Part shown: one piece after another, positions 11,901 to 20,196 of the stretch
How positions within the stretch are numbered: the stretch's first letter is position 1
How the letters are laid out: each line of letters begins with the position of its first letter
NCBI GenBank assembly: GCA_002633005.1
Contig: NMRA01000888.1
Coordinates: 43,176 to 92,762, forward strand
Direction of reading: 5' to 3'
Length of the DNA: 49,587 nucleotides
DNA from: Phoronis australis
Taxonomy: Eukaryota > Phoronida > Phoronidae
Program-made: the position numbers and the translations under genes
The notes under the pieces: generated by a model
Told to the model about the DNA's origin: nothing
Database searches by the model: none
Seen by the model: the letters and a program-made list of their open reading frames with translations, nothing else

Positions 11901-12252
11901 TTGTTAGTGTCACTATAAGTGTTACAGTTTTAACTTAAGTACTTAAAAGTACTAGAGTAAAGCACAGGTACCTTTAAGTAGCCCTTTACAATATAACATA
12001 ATTATGTTATATTGTAGAGGGCTACTTAAAGGTACCTGTGAGTAGTGTAAGTAAAGTAGTACACTTCCCGACTTGGACCTGGTAAGTTCGATAAGTTGCA
12101 AATTTAGCTTACCGATATCCCGTGATTCCTTTATCAAAGCTTTTATCGTAGCATCCCTTTGTTACAAATTTGCTAAACTTTGGTGTCAAAGCATTTACTG
12201 ATGAGCATACCACCAGAACAACAGTGAAGTAAAAGACCCGTACGCCAACCAT
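2871..12252 (-). CDS. CTSZ: Cathepsin Z/X, complete 7-exon gene
   Basis: Lysosomal papain-family (C1A) cysteine carboxypeptidase. Joined exons: 12252-12113, 9101-8977, 6060-5836, 5237-5087, 4135-4060, 3535-3437, 2984-2871. All have AG/GT borders and matching phases, giving 930 nt and 309 residues (human about 303). Residues 1-21 are a hydrophobic signal peptide ending in VNA. The propeptide runs to about 62 and keeps a lone Cys (Cys34) in TKGCY, as in family members where it blocks the active site. The mature enzyme probably starts at LPKQWDWRN. Seen: oxyanion Gln84, the HIP mini-loop at 85-87 unique to cathepsin Z, Cys93 in CGSCW, His242 in VNH and Asn266 in RNSWG. The mini-loop separates it from cathepsins B, L and C. 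The human propeptide RGD is not present. The identification is secure; only UTR limits are unknown. Confidence 0.96.
3437..3535 (-). CDS. CTSZ: CTSZ exon 6: catalytic His and Asn
   Basis: 99 nt, phase 0 to phase 0. Reads [33 protein letters not shown]. Supplies His242 and Asn266 of the catalytic triad. It has a small insertion ([10 protein letters not shown] versus the shorter human ISDGTE). Acceptor TTTCAG, donor GTACGT. Confidence 0.96.
4060..4135 (-). CDS. CTSZ: CTSZ exon 5: CGIAATEKF segment
   Basis: Short exon of 76 nt (25 codons after completing Ser214). Reads [20 protein letters not shown] then RTMPM, matching the C-G-I-x-A-T-E...TGGIYAE block of cathepsin Z. Acceptor TTTCTAG, donor GTATGT, leaving phase 0. 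Confidence 0.94.
5087..5237 (-). CDS. CTSZ: CTSZ exon 4: cysteine-rich middle of catalytic domain
   Basis: 151 nt, acceptor TATAG, donor GTAGTC. Reads [10 protein letters not shown] at the start, WKVGDYG in the middle and [12 protein letters not shown] at the end, all family signatures. The phase (2 nt in, 2 nt out) fixes the acceptor at the first of two adjacent AGs. Confidence 0.95.
5836..6060 (-). CDS. CTSZ: CTSZ exon 3: catalytic cysteine
   Basis: 225 nt, 74 full codons. Starts with AC completing Tyr89, then [16 protein letters not shown], with catalytic Cys93. Continues through [35 protein letters not shown], the best conserved stretch of the family. The donor is GTGTGT, slightly off consensus. 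Ends with G of a split Glu codon. Confidence 0.97.
6083..6398. mobile_element. MITE in CTSZ intron 3-side, family A copy 1
   Basis: About 316 bp with diverged terminal inverted repeats, GTTTAACATTCTCCAATTTG at left and a complementary TAGAATTTTTACCATAAAT at right. The internal text (TTGGGACAAGGG.., CGTAATTCTTGAATTTG.., CAA(C/G)CTCCAAC..TTGA) recurs in the copy at 8616-8911. Non-coding. Confidence 0.65.
6541..6870. mobile_element. MITE family B copy, reverse orientation
   Basis: Begins TTTATGGTTATGTGGGACAC and contains ATGCTTTATACACTGTTCT..TTAGGAATTGTTT, the reverse complement of text in the family B copy at 29780-30275. The right boundary is uncertain. Confidence 0.5.
6871..8615. other. CTSZ intron interior, nothing further seen
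   Basis: Rest of the 2.9-kb intron between exons 2 and 3. No coding, hairpin or repeat I can support. Confidence 0.4.
8616..8911. mobile_element. MITE in CTSZ intron, family A copy 2
   Basis: About 296 bp. Left GTTACAGTAAAAATTCTC and right GAGAATGTTTACCGTAAC are inverted repeats with few mismatches. Internal text matches the 6083-6398 copy. Lies 65 bp 3' of CTSZ exon 2 in the same intron. Confidence 0.7.
8977..9101 (-). CDS. CTSZ: CTSZ exon 2: propeptide end, mature start, mini-loop
   Basis: Acceptor TTTCAG, donor GTAAGT. Reads [20 protein letters not shown] then [12 protein letters not shown], ending in RNQHIPQ. Contains the PRPHEY-like propeptide end, the mature N-terminus and the HIP insertion before the catalytic Cys. 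Ends with T of the split Tyr codon. Confidence 0.95.
9583..9651 (+). ncRNA. Candidate small hairpin (miRNA-like) in CTSZ intron 1, antisense
   Basis: 28-nt arm 9583-9610 (GATGAACGGCAGTTGCC...) pairs with 9625-9651 (...CAATTGCTGTTCATC) across a 14-nt loop. Of the three arm differences, two are G-U wobbles when the plus strand is transcribed; the third is a C-A mismatch, and there is one bulge. On the minus strand all three would be mismatches. Size and shape fit a pre-miRNA, but a small foldback transposon scar is equally possible. Confidence 0.3.
9955..10045. repeat. Dispersed GGTCGCATTTTGCGACC repeat
   Basis: Contains the palindrome AGGTCGCATTTTGCGACCT (9960-9978) within text of the GGCTCGGCGCT..AGGTCGC type. 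Similar GGTCGCCAATGCGACC and GTTGTCAAATGCGACTTG text is found at 38250-38310 and 38740-38800. Family identity unknown. Confidence 0.4.
10046..11962. other. CTSZ intron 1, no conserved gene
   Basis: Non-coding intron. It holds a run of five CAAT units at about 11731-11750. A 144-codon minus-strand frame at 10947-11381 has no recognisable domain and is not called. Confidence 0.4.
11963..12040. repeat. 78-bp near-perfect palindrome
   Basis: Two 39-bp arms (CACAGGTACCTTTAAGTAGC... and its complement) meet with no spacer around AATT, with one mismatch. AGTAAAG lies on both sides, a possible target duplication. Sits 73 bp inside CTSZ intron 1 from the exon 1 donor. Probably a minimal foldback element. 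Confidence 0.9.
12113..12252 (-). CDS. CTSZ: CTSZ exon 1: start, signal peptide and propeptide
   Basis: ATG at 12252-12250, 46 codons plus 2 nt, donor GTAAGC. Encodes [21 protein letters not shown] (hydrophobic signal) followed by a short propeptide with Lys-Gly-Cys-Tyr. An open frame continues upstream without a stop, but this Met is chosen because it directly starts the signal peptide. The split codon CG|C (Arg) joins cleanly to exon 2. This exon is poorly conserved; the assignment rests on position, phase, signal peptide and the conserved propeptide Cys. Confidence 0.88.
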
Positions 12253-12319
12253 GATGCTGCAGCTCGTAAAGTTATTTCTGTTCAGTGCAAGTCCTTTTAT
12301 TATGCAAGTCACGAGACAT

Positions 12320-12329
12320 GTCATATGAC
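12320..12329. promoter_or_regulatory. Palindromic E-box GTCATATGAC upstream of CTSZ
   Basis: GTCATATGAC lies about 68 bp upstream of the CTSZ ATG. It has the flanks of the TFEB CLEAR motif (GTCACGTGAC) but CATATG rather than CACGTG in the core. On the minus strand a weak TATA-like AATAAAAGG follows at about 12294-12302. Suggestive only. Confidence 0.2.
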
Positions 12330-12444
12330 ACGCGCGGTAGCGACCTCTTGTGCAAGTTCTGCGCATTGTGTTGATCTTCAGGGCTAACACCCTCCCCTCA
12401 CACCGGGATAGTGTGCGAGGAGAACCCAGCCAATCTAGAGGGTC

Positions 12445-12500
12445 TGCACAGGCATAGGCGGATTTGGGGGGGGGCAGCCCCCCTCTGGTTGCTGCAAACA
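12445..12500. mobile_element. G-run transposon end upstream of CTSZ
   Basis: ATAGGCGGATTTGGGGGGGG followed by CAGCCCCCCTCTGG. The same end, inverted, closes the insert at 16250-16388 (CCCCCTGGATCCGCCTAT). Lies about 200 bp upstream of the CTSZ ATG. Confidence 0.55.
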
Positions 12501-12533
12501 ATAAAACAGTAAGAGCGTAGGGAAATGTTGAGT

Positions 12534-12893
12534 TTAAAGGAGAATGCCACCCGATTTAATTAGACTTTTTTACCTTCTTAATCGGTTTATATCCACATCG
12601 CTTTATACGGTCGACCTCACCTTGCCGAGAGGTGTCGCGTTAACATGTGAGGAAGGTGAGAAACGACGCTGCGACGTCAGTGGTTCATCTGCAGAGTGAA
12701 TGCCGCTATGCGGTGCATCATTCCCGCTTCATAGTGTCCGAACTATCGGAAGCTGCGAAGAACTGAAGCGGGTATATCGTTTTTTCGACTTCCTCGAGAG
12801 CCCGAAATGCTTAGGAAGTGGCTGGTGGTAGTGAAGAATGAAAGGTACGCTGTTATAGTAAGTACGAGGCCATGAAACATCTCCGTGTCTGCA
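12534..12893 (+). mobile_element. Kolobok-like THAP transposon, truncated copy
   Basis: Starts with TTAA then AGGAGAATGCCACCCGATTT, the same end as the element at 14279. It runs colinear with that element for about 355 bp through the THAP exon, roughly nine bases in ten alike. The THAP frame is broken by small indels. Similarity stops near 12893. A poorly matching GGGGTCATTCTCCCC at 13183-13197 might be a decayed right end. Confidence 0.7.
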
Positions 12894-13223
12894 GTGGCTC
12901 TCTATATTCGCATCGACTACCCTCAGCAACCATATATATTATCAGTCGTCAGCTCTCGCTACAATTACAGGAGTATAACGTGGAATGCTGAGTGTTCTGT
13001 AACTGTTCAATACAATATTCTCCCATCATTTCTTGATACATTGGCAATTATTAAGCTTTACTTCTTGAGTTCCTTATCTCCCGGCGTCGGAAAATGTCTC
13101 AAGAAATTTGAAACAGCTTAGCCAAAGAAAGTCAGTCGGCCTGAGTGGAGCAGCCAAAATCTCAGTGTCTGATTTAGTCAGGGGTCATTCTCCCCGGCCC
13201 ACAAAGGCTTCACTCATTACTCC

Positions 13224-13640
13224 TGTTAGAGTATATCTCATATCCGAGTGAGTGCATGTGTAGAGAATAAGTGTTACGTAATACACCCCAACATGAGGAA
13301 TTGTAGTAAACATGTTTGTTCAGTATATCCTGTTGTTATTCATGTAAGTCACTATATAAGTGTATGATCCCATGGATTGTAACAGACTCAGTAGTATCAG
13401 TAGAAGAGTATGTAATAAAACTATATTATCCTCCATCAGACTAGTTATCCTTCGATCTAGCTGGACCGCGTTCTCGCACTTGGTCGCGCATTCAACGTTC
13501 CTAACCGAACAGAATGCCTTTCACTGCTAGCACATGATCAACAACTCCTAAAATTGTCATGGTCACAGTCAACGATTGACGGCATATTGAAATTATATTT
13601 TTCATTAACCCAGTGGTGGGCCGGTGACCCCGATACGGGA
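13224..13640 (+). mobile_element. LTR-like fragment
   Basis: Starts TGTTAGAGTATATC, has a TATA-like CTATATAAG near 13350 and AATAAA near 13412 at promoter/polyA spacing. It is followed at 13614 by GGTGGGCCGGTGACCCCGAT, which resembles the text just after the LTR in invertebrate Ty3/Gypsy elements. No second LTR or pol coding is in the window, so at best a relic. The LTR 3' edge is not certain. Confidence 0.4.
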
Positions 13641-14274
13641 GTCGGGTACCACATCAAAGGCCTGCTGAACCAACATTTTTAAGGGAGTGAGTTCGAATTG
13701 CTCATTTTCACTGACGGGAGGTCGAATTTCAAAAGTTTATACCTTAATTGCCTGCGGTGGTGTTCTTTTCTAGTCCAGTTGTCCACGTCAGCCCCGCTCC
13801 GAGTCGTTGGGCCGCAGTTGTTTCACTGGTCAACCCCTGTTCTCTCTTGCATAGAACCCATTGCCGTGTAGGCCTATGCTGATGTCAAAACTTTGATACT
13901 GTATCTTTGCATTTTACCGGGATTTATCAAGTTTACAGCTGACATTTGGCGCGTGAGTTAAAAACACTACATGTAGTACACTACAGGCAGGCATCCATAG
14001 TTCATCCGTGGACGGGACGATCAAGACGTCTACTCATAAATCGGCAAAAAAGTCTGGAATATCATTCGGGGATTGAGGAATTATCGATGACTAAACTATT
14101 ATGTGAAATCTAGACAGGGGGAAGCAAATTGTTTTCATTAACTTTCCTTGGGAAACCGTACAAACCGTTGCACACGCTTTTAGGCATACAAACTATCCCA
14201 GAATGCAACAGAGAGGAACTGGTGTGGGCATGCCCATTGAGATTTGCACATTCGCTATTGGGGCTTTTAATAAG

Positions 14275-15992
14275 TTAAAGGAGAATGCCACCCGATTTAT
14301 TTAGTTTTTTACCGTCTTAATTGGTCTATATCCACATCGCCTCGGTCGACCTCACCTTGCCGAGAGGTATCGCGTTAACCCGTGAAGAAGGTGAGAAACG
14401 ACGCAGCGACGTCAGTGGTTCGTCTGCAGAGTGAATGCCCTGCTATATTGCGGTGCATCGCTCCCGCTTGTCCGAACTATGAAGCTGCGAAGAAAGCGGG
14501 TATATTGTTTTTTCGACTTCCTCGAGAGCTCGAAATGCTTAGGAAGTGGCTCGCGGTAGTAAAGAATGAAAGGTACGCTGTTAATAGCAAATATGAGGCC
14601 ATGAAAGATCTCCGTGTCTGTGGCCGGCATTTCGTCGACAGTCATTTCCCTGACGAATTCTGGCTTACCAAAGAACTATCCATATGTTCCGTTGCCTGTG
14701 CATGTTCACGCTGCCTCTCTAGTATTTCTTGGTCAGTGTATTCCGGTTCGAACTGATAGCCTTTGAAATCTAACGATCCGACCCGTGAAGTCTTTGTCTG
14801 ATGAGCTCTTGACTAAGTCGGGATTGGCGCCGGGCGAGTTGCCATGTAGACGTTTATTTTCTGCGTTCTGGTTCAAAATGAATTGTTCTCATCCTAACCA
14901 AAACTTATATAAAAAACTGAAACAAAGTCTGTCTCATTGCGATACAATTTGTAATGGATTTGCAGTATTCGTGAGTGCAAATGTTGAGAAGCCAGCAATG
15001 AATAAACCACTGCCTTACCGGCTTTTGATGCCGGCAATAAAGGTAACTGACCGGGCACCGAGGCCGTGTGAGCCCATGATAATTGAGTGTTTACTGGCAG
15101 AAAATGTAGTGAAACAATTGCTCGATTTTATATGCTATGGTCATATGTTAGGGGAATCTTTATTTAGAAATACAAATACATCATTCAAATCATTATTACT
15201 GTACAGCTCTTGCCCTGACGGTCTGTGGAAGGGGAACATGACTTCGCGACAACCTACAAGTAAGTAGATTTTCAGTTTCGTGGCTAATTCACATAAATAA
15301 TTACGTGCACATTATTTCTTTGGCTCGTTATTATAGTTTTTTTCGTGACTGCAGATTTAGTTTCCAGCTCAAGCTGGTTTATGTTCTTGCCATGCAGTCC
15401 CGGCGGCCGCGACGGGCCTGATCGGGTTCCGAGCCACTGGTCGGGATAACGAGTCAGTCTGGTCGCGACGGGCCTGATCGGGTTCTGAGCCACTGGCCGG
15501 GATAACAAGCGTTTTGTGTGTTTAGAACTAAAAAAATCACAAGTATAAACAACACAGATCTAGGTTCTCCTGTCTGTATTTCACGGAAGGATACTTCAAA
15601 TTTATCTCCGAACAGACCCCAAACTCCTGCTGCGACCTTGGTAAATTGACCTGCCGAACTTTGTAGGCGTGTCCAAATACTAATAAATCCGTAAAAGCGA
15701 AATAAATCGACAAGGTTTATATAAAAACTCGATCGGTGTATTTTCAAGTGTTTTACATCGAAGTTTGATGATTTATTGGTGTTAAACGATGAATTAAAGT
15801 GATAAGCTGACATCAGTAACCCGTGTTGTGAACTACTGAACAGACTGCGTGTGAAACCAATGACGTCTTTGGATAATTTCAACACCTCCGTCTGCCGTCA
15901 GGTAACGCAACAGAACGTGCCGTTATCGAGTAGAACTACTGGATCTAAATTGATACAAAAAAGGTTGTTTTTTGGGTGGCATGTTCCTTTAA
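14275..15992 (+). mobile_element. Kolobok-like DNA transposon, complete ends, TTAA target duplication
   Basis: TTAA at 14275-14278 and 15989-15992 flank 15-bp inverted ends AGGAGAATGCCACCC / GGGTGGCATGTTCCT (13 of 15 match). A THAP-domain exon lies about 100 bp in. TTAA duplications plus a THAP-type transposase finger are the known marks of the Kolobok superfamily. At 1.7 kb it is too short for a whole transposase and no catalytic domain is visible. A 160-codon frame at 14785-15267 follows the THAP exon but I do not recognise it. A tandem pair of about 56 bp (15411, 15467) sits in the right half. Confidence 0.75.
14382..14756 (+). CDS. THAP-domain ORF inside the Kolobok-like element
   Basis: 124-codon frame. 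Residues 25-90 read RCIAPACPNYEAAKKAGILF..RLPRE..LRKWL..LRVCGRHF, a THAP finger with zinc ligands Cys25, Cys30, Cys80 and His83. The tail after about residue 95 (SICSVACACSRCL..) looks like intron or decay, so this is probably one exon or a truncated transposase. It would bind the element ends. Confidence 0.65.
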   Translation: MKKVRNDAATSVVRLQSECPAILRCIAPACPNYEAAKKAGILFFRLPRELEMLRKWLAVVKNERYAVNSKYEAMKDLRVCGRHFVDSHFPDEFWLTKELSICSVACACSRCLSSISWSVYSGSN

Positions 15993-16249
15993 GGTAATAA
16001 CGAGGAATTATGTAGAAGTTCTAATTACGCTAGAAAATGTATCTCATTTATAAAAGTTAATAGTTTAATTTGACAAATTATTTTAATAATTTGAGTTATT
16101 AAAATTAAAAAAAATAAAATTCCATGAATAACTCTGTCAGTCGATTTCATAAAGGTGGTTTAAAGTTAGACCAGGTTTAAAGATAATCTGCATTTCATAA
16201 TGGTGATTCAACTTTTAGACCAGTGGTCTAGTAAAACCTGGTTTAACTC

Positions 16250-16388
16250 CAGGGGGGGGGGGCGGTCAAGGACTTTTTGGAAGGGGGGACCAAGTCAACA
16301 ATTTGAAAATTATAGATTTGATATCACTAAAATCAAGGGAAAAAAGGGGGCTCTGGACCCCTTTACCCCCCTGGATCCGCCTATGCGT
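16250..16388. mobile_element. G-run-ended insert within the TIR element
   Basis: Bounded by CAGGGGGGGGGGCGG on the left and CCCCCCTGGATCCGCCTATG on the right, splitting the AGACCAG-rich left inverted repeat. Same family end as 12445-12500. Non-coding. Confidence 0.5.
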
Positions 16389-16850
16389 AGACCAGTACGT
16401 GCTGGAGTGTGTCCTTTGGATTCCTCAGGATACCCTGACGATTAGTCGAGCTGAGCGTCATCGTCGTAAGCTCTGAAGGATTTGACTTAAGACAGCATCT
16501 TCTGATTCTTCTGAGTTCCACCTCCACTGTTCTCCGATTTAATGTTGCCGGGAAGGGGTCTTGCCCCCCTTTTGGCCGCGAAAAATAAACACTAAAATGA
16601 CACGGAAATAAATTTGAGCACTTATCATGTTACATCTAATCATGAACATGTTCTTTAATGTGTGTGTGTGTGTGTTGGGCACAGAAATTAAATTTTTCCT
16701 CATGAGAAAAGATTTTAAACCTTTTTCGTAACTGTCTGCGCCAATAGCGGATTTGCAGCGACGCCATATTGAAATTAGGTTAAAATGGTGCATTGTGGGT
16801 GCTGTGGTCAGGATTCCTAAAGCAGCCATTTATCAAGCATAATACGCGGT

Positions 16851-16956
16851 ATGAGCGCGAAGAAAACTTACACTTGTTGTGTTCCTGGCTGCTTCCAAAA
16901 CAACAAGAGAGATAAAAATCTAAGTTTTTATGTGTTCCCTGCAAACCAAGAACTTC
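16851..16956 (+). pseudogene. N-terminal half of a THAP domain
   Basis: [33 protein letters not shown] has the first two THAP cysteines and the F..FP core, then breaks at a single N (16957). Beyond it no Cys-x2-His half follows. It lies between the inner 18-bp inverted repeats, so probably a transposon passenger/transposase relic. Confidence 0.55.
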
Positions 16957-17390
16957 NCATGGTTTTTAGTTTGCAAATCACTCCAAATGCACACACTATC
17001 CAGCCTCCACAAGACATGCCTGACCACAAGCTATCCCATGAGCCTTCGCGCAGGAAGTAACTCGCACATGCGCAATGCGTAGTTCGTTTACGCTGCAAAT
17101 CCGCTATTCTACTAGTGTATGCCATTGTATACCCACGTGATCAAGGTTTCATTGAAGCACTTCAATAGTTTCTTTGTTGGGTTTACCTAGCTCGACACAG
17201 TGGAGTGTCTTTGATACTTTAAATCTGGTTTTACTGAACCAGCTCCCTGGTCTAGCAAAACCAGGCTTTCAGACTCTTAAACCATGTTGGTGAAATGCAA
17301 GTCAGGTCCAAAATTAGACAAGGTTTAGGAAGACCAGGTTTAAGTCTTAAACCAAGTTTCATTGTTAAACCACCTTTGTGAAATCGGCTG

Positions 17391-19943
17391 CGTATGTCTT
17401 ACACGGTCTCAATCTCATGCATAACGATATCCGCTCTTCCACACGCGCCACTTACCATGCATTTACACATTACGGGGGAGGGGGGAAATGACCGCTTGGC
17501 ATAACATAGTTACGTACTGAGACATTTTTTGATAATGTTGTGCAATGTATACCGTGCGTCACGTACAACGTATTACTAGTCAACTTGGTATAGGGATTAT
17601 GGATATTGCTACAGATCAGTAATCAGTACACAAGAAGTTGATAAAAACAAAAAGGGCCTTTCATTATTATTTTCTAGAGTGTACAAAATGTTCTCCTCAG
17701 TCAGAGACAAGGACTCAAGGCTTCTTCCTAGCCTAGACTTTTATTGTCACAAAAATGGGAATGTCAAATGGAAAAACTTTAAGTATTACTTGGGTGCAGA
17801 ACCAGCGTCGTCACACTCGGGGCAGACCCATAGATGCTTCTAAACTCTTCAAGGGTCATTACAAAATAAGGGCTTAATATACTGGGGTTAAATTTATTGT
17901 CATAAAAACACTGAAAGACGCCAATTTGAGCTTTAAACACAGTACAACCCACTTCATAAAGCCCTGGTAAGTACGACATTGCTTTACTTTCAACACTATT
18001 GTCCAAATAAAAAGTTTTAACTTACTATAATCCTGCTGATTTATTTGATAACAATTAATGTATTATGTACAAAATTACACCATAGTGTAAATGTAGCAGC
18101 ATATGACAACAGTAGGCAATTGTTTTCAGAATATATCTACACACATATACAAACACAACTATGTTACAAATTGCACATCTTTAGTGACAAACCTGCACAT
18201 ATCCAATCCTAAATGAAGAGGACAACTAAAACTTCAATACTTCTCCCAAGTAGGACTGAATACTCGAAACCTTTCTTGTTTAATGAAAGCATAAGTCATC
18301 AAGAAATTTGACACAAGATTTTAGACCCATTTCGTTGAAGAGTTTGATTGTTACATAGAGCAAGCCCTCATGTTTGCAGTCCATATCATACCTCCTGTTT
18401 CTGACACTGACAGTGTAGACCCACAGCTAATAAGTTCAGCAAATATCAAAAAGCAAATACTCTACAGCAAAATTTGGACAAACCAACAAACATTAAATTT
18501 TTTGTCTGACCATTTTGGCACACTCCTTTCCAAACTGACAAGACAACTAATTAAAGAAACATCATCCGCGAGAAAAGTGGTTTTCCGAGATCAACCCTAA
18601 CGTGGAATCAAACTCAAAACTTCAGAGAATGCAGCCCAACAATTTACTGGTGGAGCTAAATCTCACTAATTAAATGGCAGAGTATTGTAAGCATATTTAA
18701 CTAGTTAAGTCACCGGCCCTGATGTCAGTGAACGACTGGCAATGGTGAGAATTGGCCATTTTCAATAAAGCCACAAAAACAACATTTTCTTGTTTTATAT
18801 CTCTGGTCTAAGCTAACAACTTCAAGAAGTCGATGCCATCTAAAAAAACCCAAAATGCAGCTTTTTGGCTTTAAAACTGAGCACGTCCCATTAACCGTAT
18901 TTCCAACCACGTGTCTATGTCACTGAATACTCTCCACAATTGGTTTATATATAAATCCTAAGATATGCTTGTCTTTGAAAGCTACAGGTTCATCAGTATT
19001 TAAACTTAAAAAATAGGATTGGCAGTAAACATAACATTTGAATATGAAACCTGCTAAGTTATTCTGCATTCTTCTATTGTTCCTATTTAACACCAGAAAA
19101 CAACATGATGCAAATTATTCCTGTAATAAATAGAATCAAGTTTGGAGCCTATAGCCTCCAGGATATGCACAACAATCAGCTATTGAAAAACATCGCCTTA
19201 CAAAAAATGTCAGAATCAGAATGCGAATTCTTGGATAACTTTGCAGCTGAAACGTGAAAACCCACCACTAAGCCTTCTGACAGTGTTTCATACACGAAAA
19301 TCCAACGTAGAAAGCTAAACGGATATAATATTAATCAAGGCCAAAATGCTACTGGCAAAACCACTTCAGTGCTGACCCTTGCATATTGCATTAAACAACA
19401 TGGCGTCATGAACAAGTATTCACCCATAATTCATTAGAGCCTTGAACAATGCCAGTACATACTGTAAGCCAACTGAACACCATAAGCAGCAACACCATCC
19501 TGCTTCCACCAAAAGTTTTCCTGAGGCCTGTCTTATGAAAATGACACAAGACTTGAGACTGAAATATGGTCTTATGCTCCAACTTCACGTAGGTGAATAA
19601 AGGTTTAACCAAGTAATTATGGGCGCACCACAGTCTAGAACTAATTTATAGAAATTATCTTAGAAACTATCAGTTATGTGTATATTCTCAGACACTTTGC
19701 CTTTTTGCTCAAGTGAGATTTAATTATTTTTCAGAAATAGTTGTGTCGTAAGTCTTAACTCACTTTTCATGAAGCACAGTCCTGGTATCCTCATGTCAAT
19801 CTATTATGTAACTGACAGCTTGAATATGACACCATTCTGTACTATTTCAAGCAGAGCAGACGATTATTCCACTTAGACGAGTATTATTGATATCCAAGTC
19901 ACTCAAAGGGTAACTTGACCTCTCACTTGAACTGACACGTAAA
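17391..19943. other. Intergenic / possible TRAPPC8 3' UTR
   Basis: Follows the TRAPPC8 stop. Minus-strand AATAAA hexamers occur at 17740-17745 and 17893-17898, but none can be chosen. No protein-coding signal or repeat seen. Confidence 0.45.
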
Positions 19944-20196
19944 TCACAGTTTCGTTATACTGATCAGAGTTGGGTAAAGATGTGTCTGACGCACTAGTTC
20001 CACAGTCCTGCTCTGGTCATCTGCCATGACACCTGCGGTCACATGAACGGAGCCCAGGTTGTACACGCCTGGCCTACAGAAGCTAGCGCGGAATTCTAGT
20101 GTCCTCGACTCCTTGGAGTCCAGCACGATTCTCCGAGACACCTGACCACACCAGCTGAATTTATCTAAATGAGTCACTGCGGGCTCAGTACAATCA
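19944..20196 (-). CDS. TRAPPC8: TRAPPC8 window exon 14 with stop
   Basis: 253 nt, 83 residues then TGA. DCTEPAVTHLDKFSWCGQVS, then LEFRASFCRPGVYNLGSVHV and a C-terminal PTLISITKL, like the human VHTGVYNLGTPRV...PALIIISNV ending. Acceptor TTTCAG. Confidence 0.95.

Larger units (their letters stand above)
16138..17390. mobile_element. 1.25-kb TIR element with half a THAP domain
   Basis: Ends CAGTCGATTTCATAAAGG (left) and the complement of CAGCCGATTTCACAAAGG (right) continue as long inverted repeats rich in GGTTTAA/AGACCAGG for about 110 bp. No clear target duplication. The interior is composite: a G-run insert at 16250-16388, a (TG)n tract at 16660-16676, and an inner 18-bp perfect inverted pair at 16743-16760 and 17091-17108. 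Confidence 0.7.

Noticed and set aside
12253-12501. Upstream extension of the CTSZ first frame to a Met at 12501
   Set aside because: Would place about 83 residues, part of them from a G-run transposon end, before a clear signal peptide.
15454-15885. 143-codon minus-strand frame near the right end of the Kolobok-like element
   Set aside because: Covers a GC-rich tandem pair and shows no recognisable transposase motif.
16660-16676. (TG)n tract as a regulatory Z-DNA site
   Set aside because: Short ordinary microsatellite inside a transposon; nothing supports a function.
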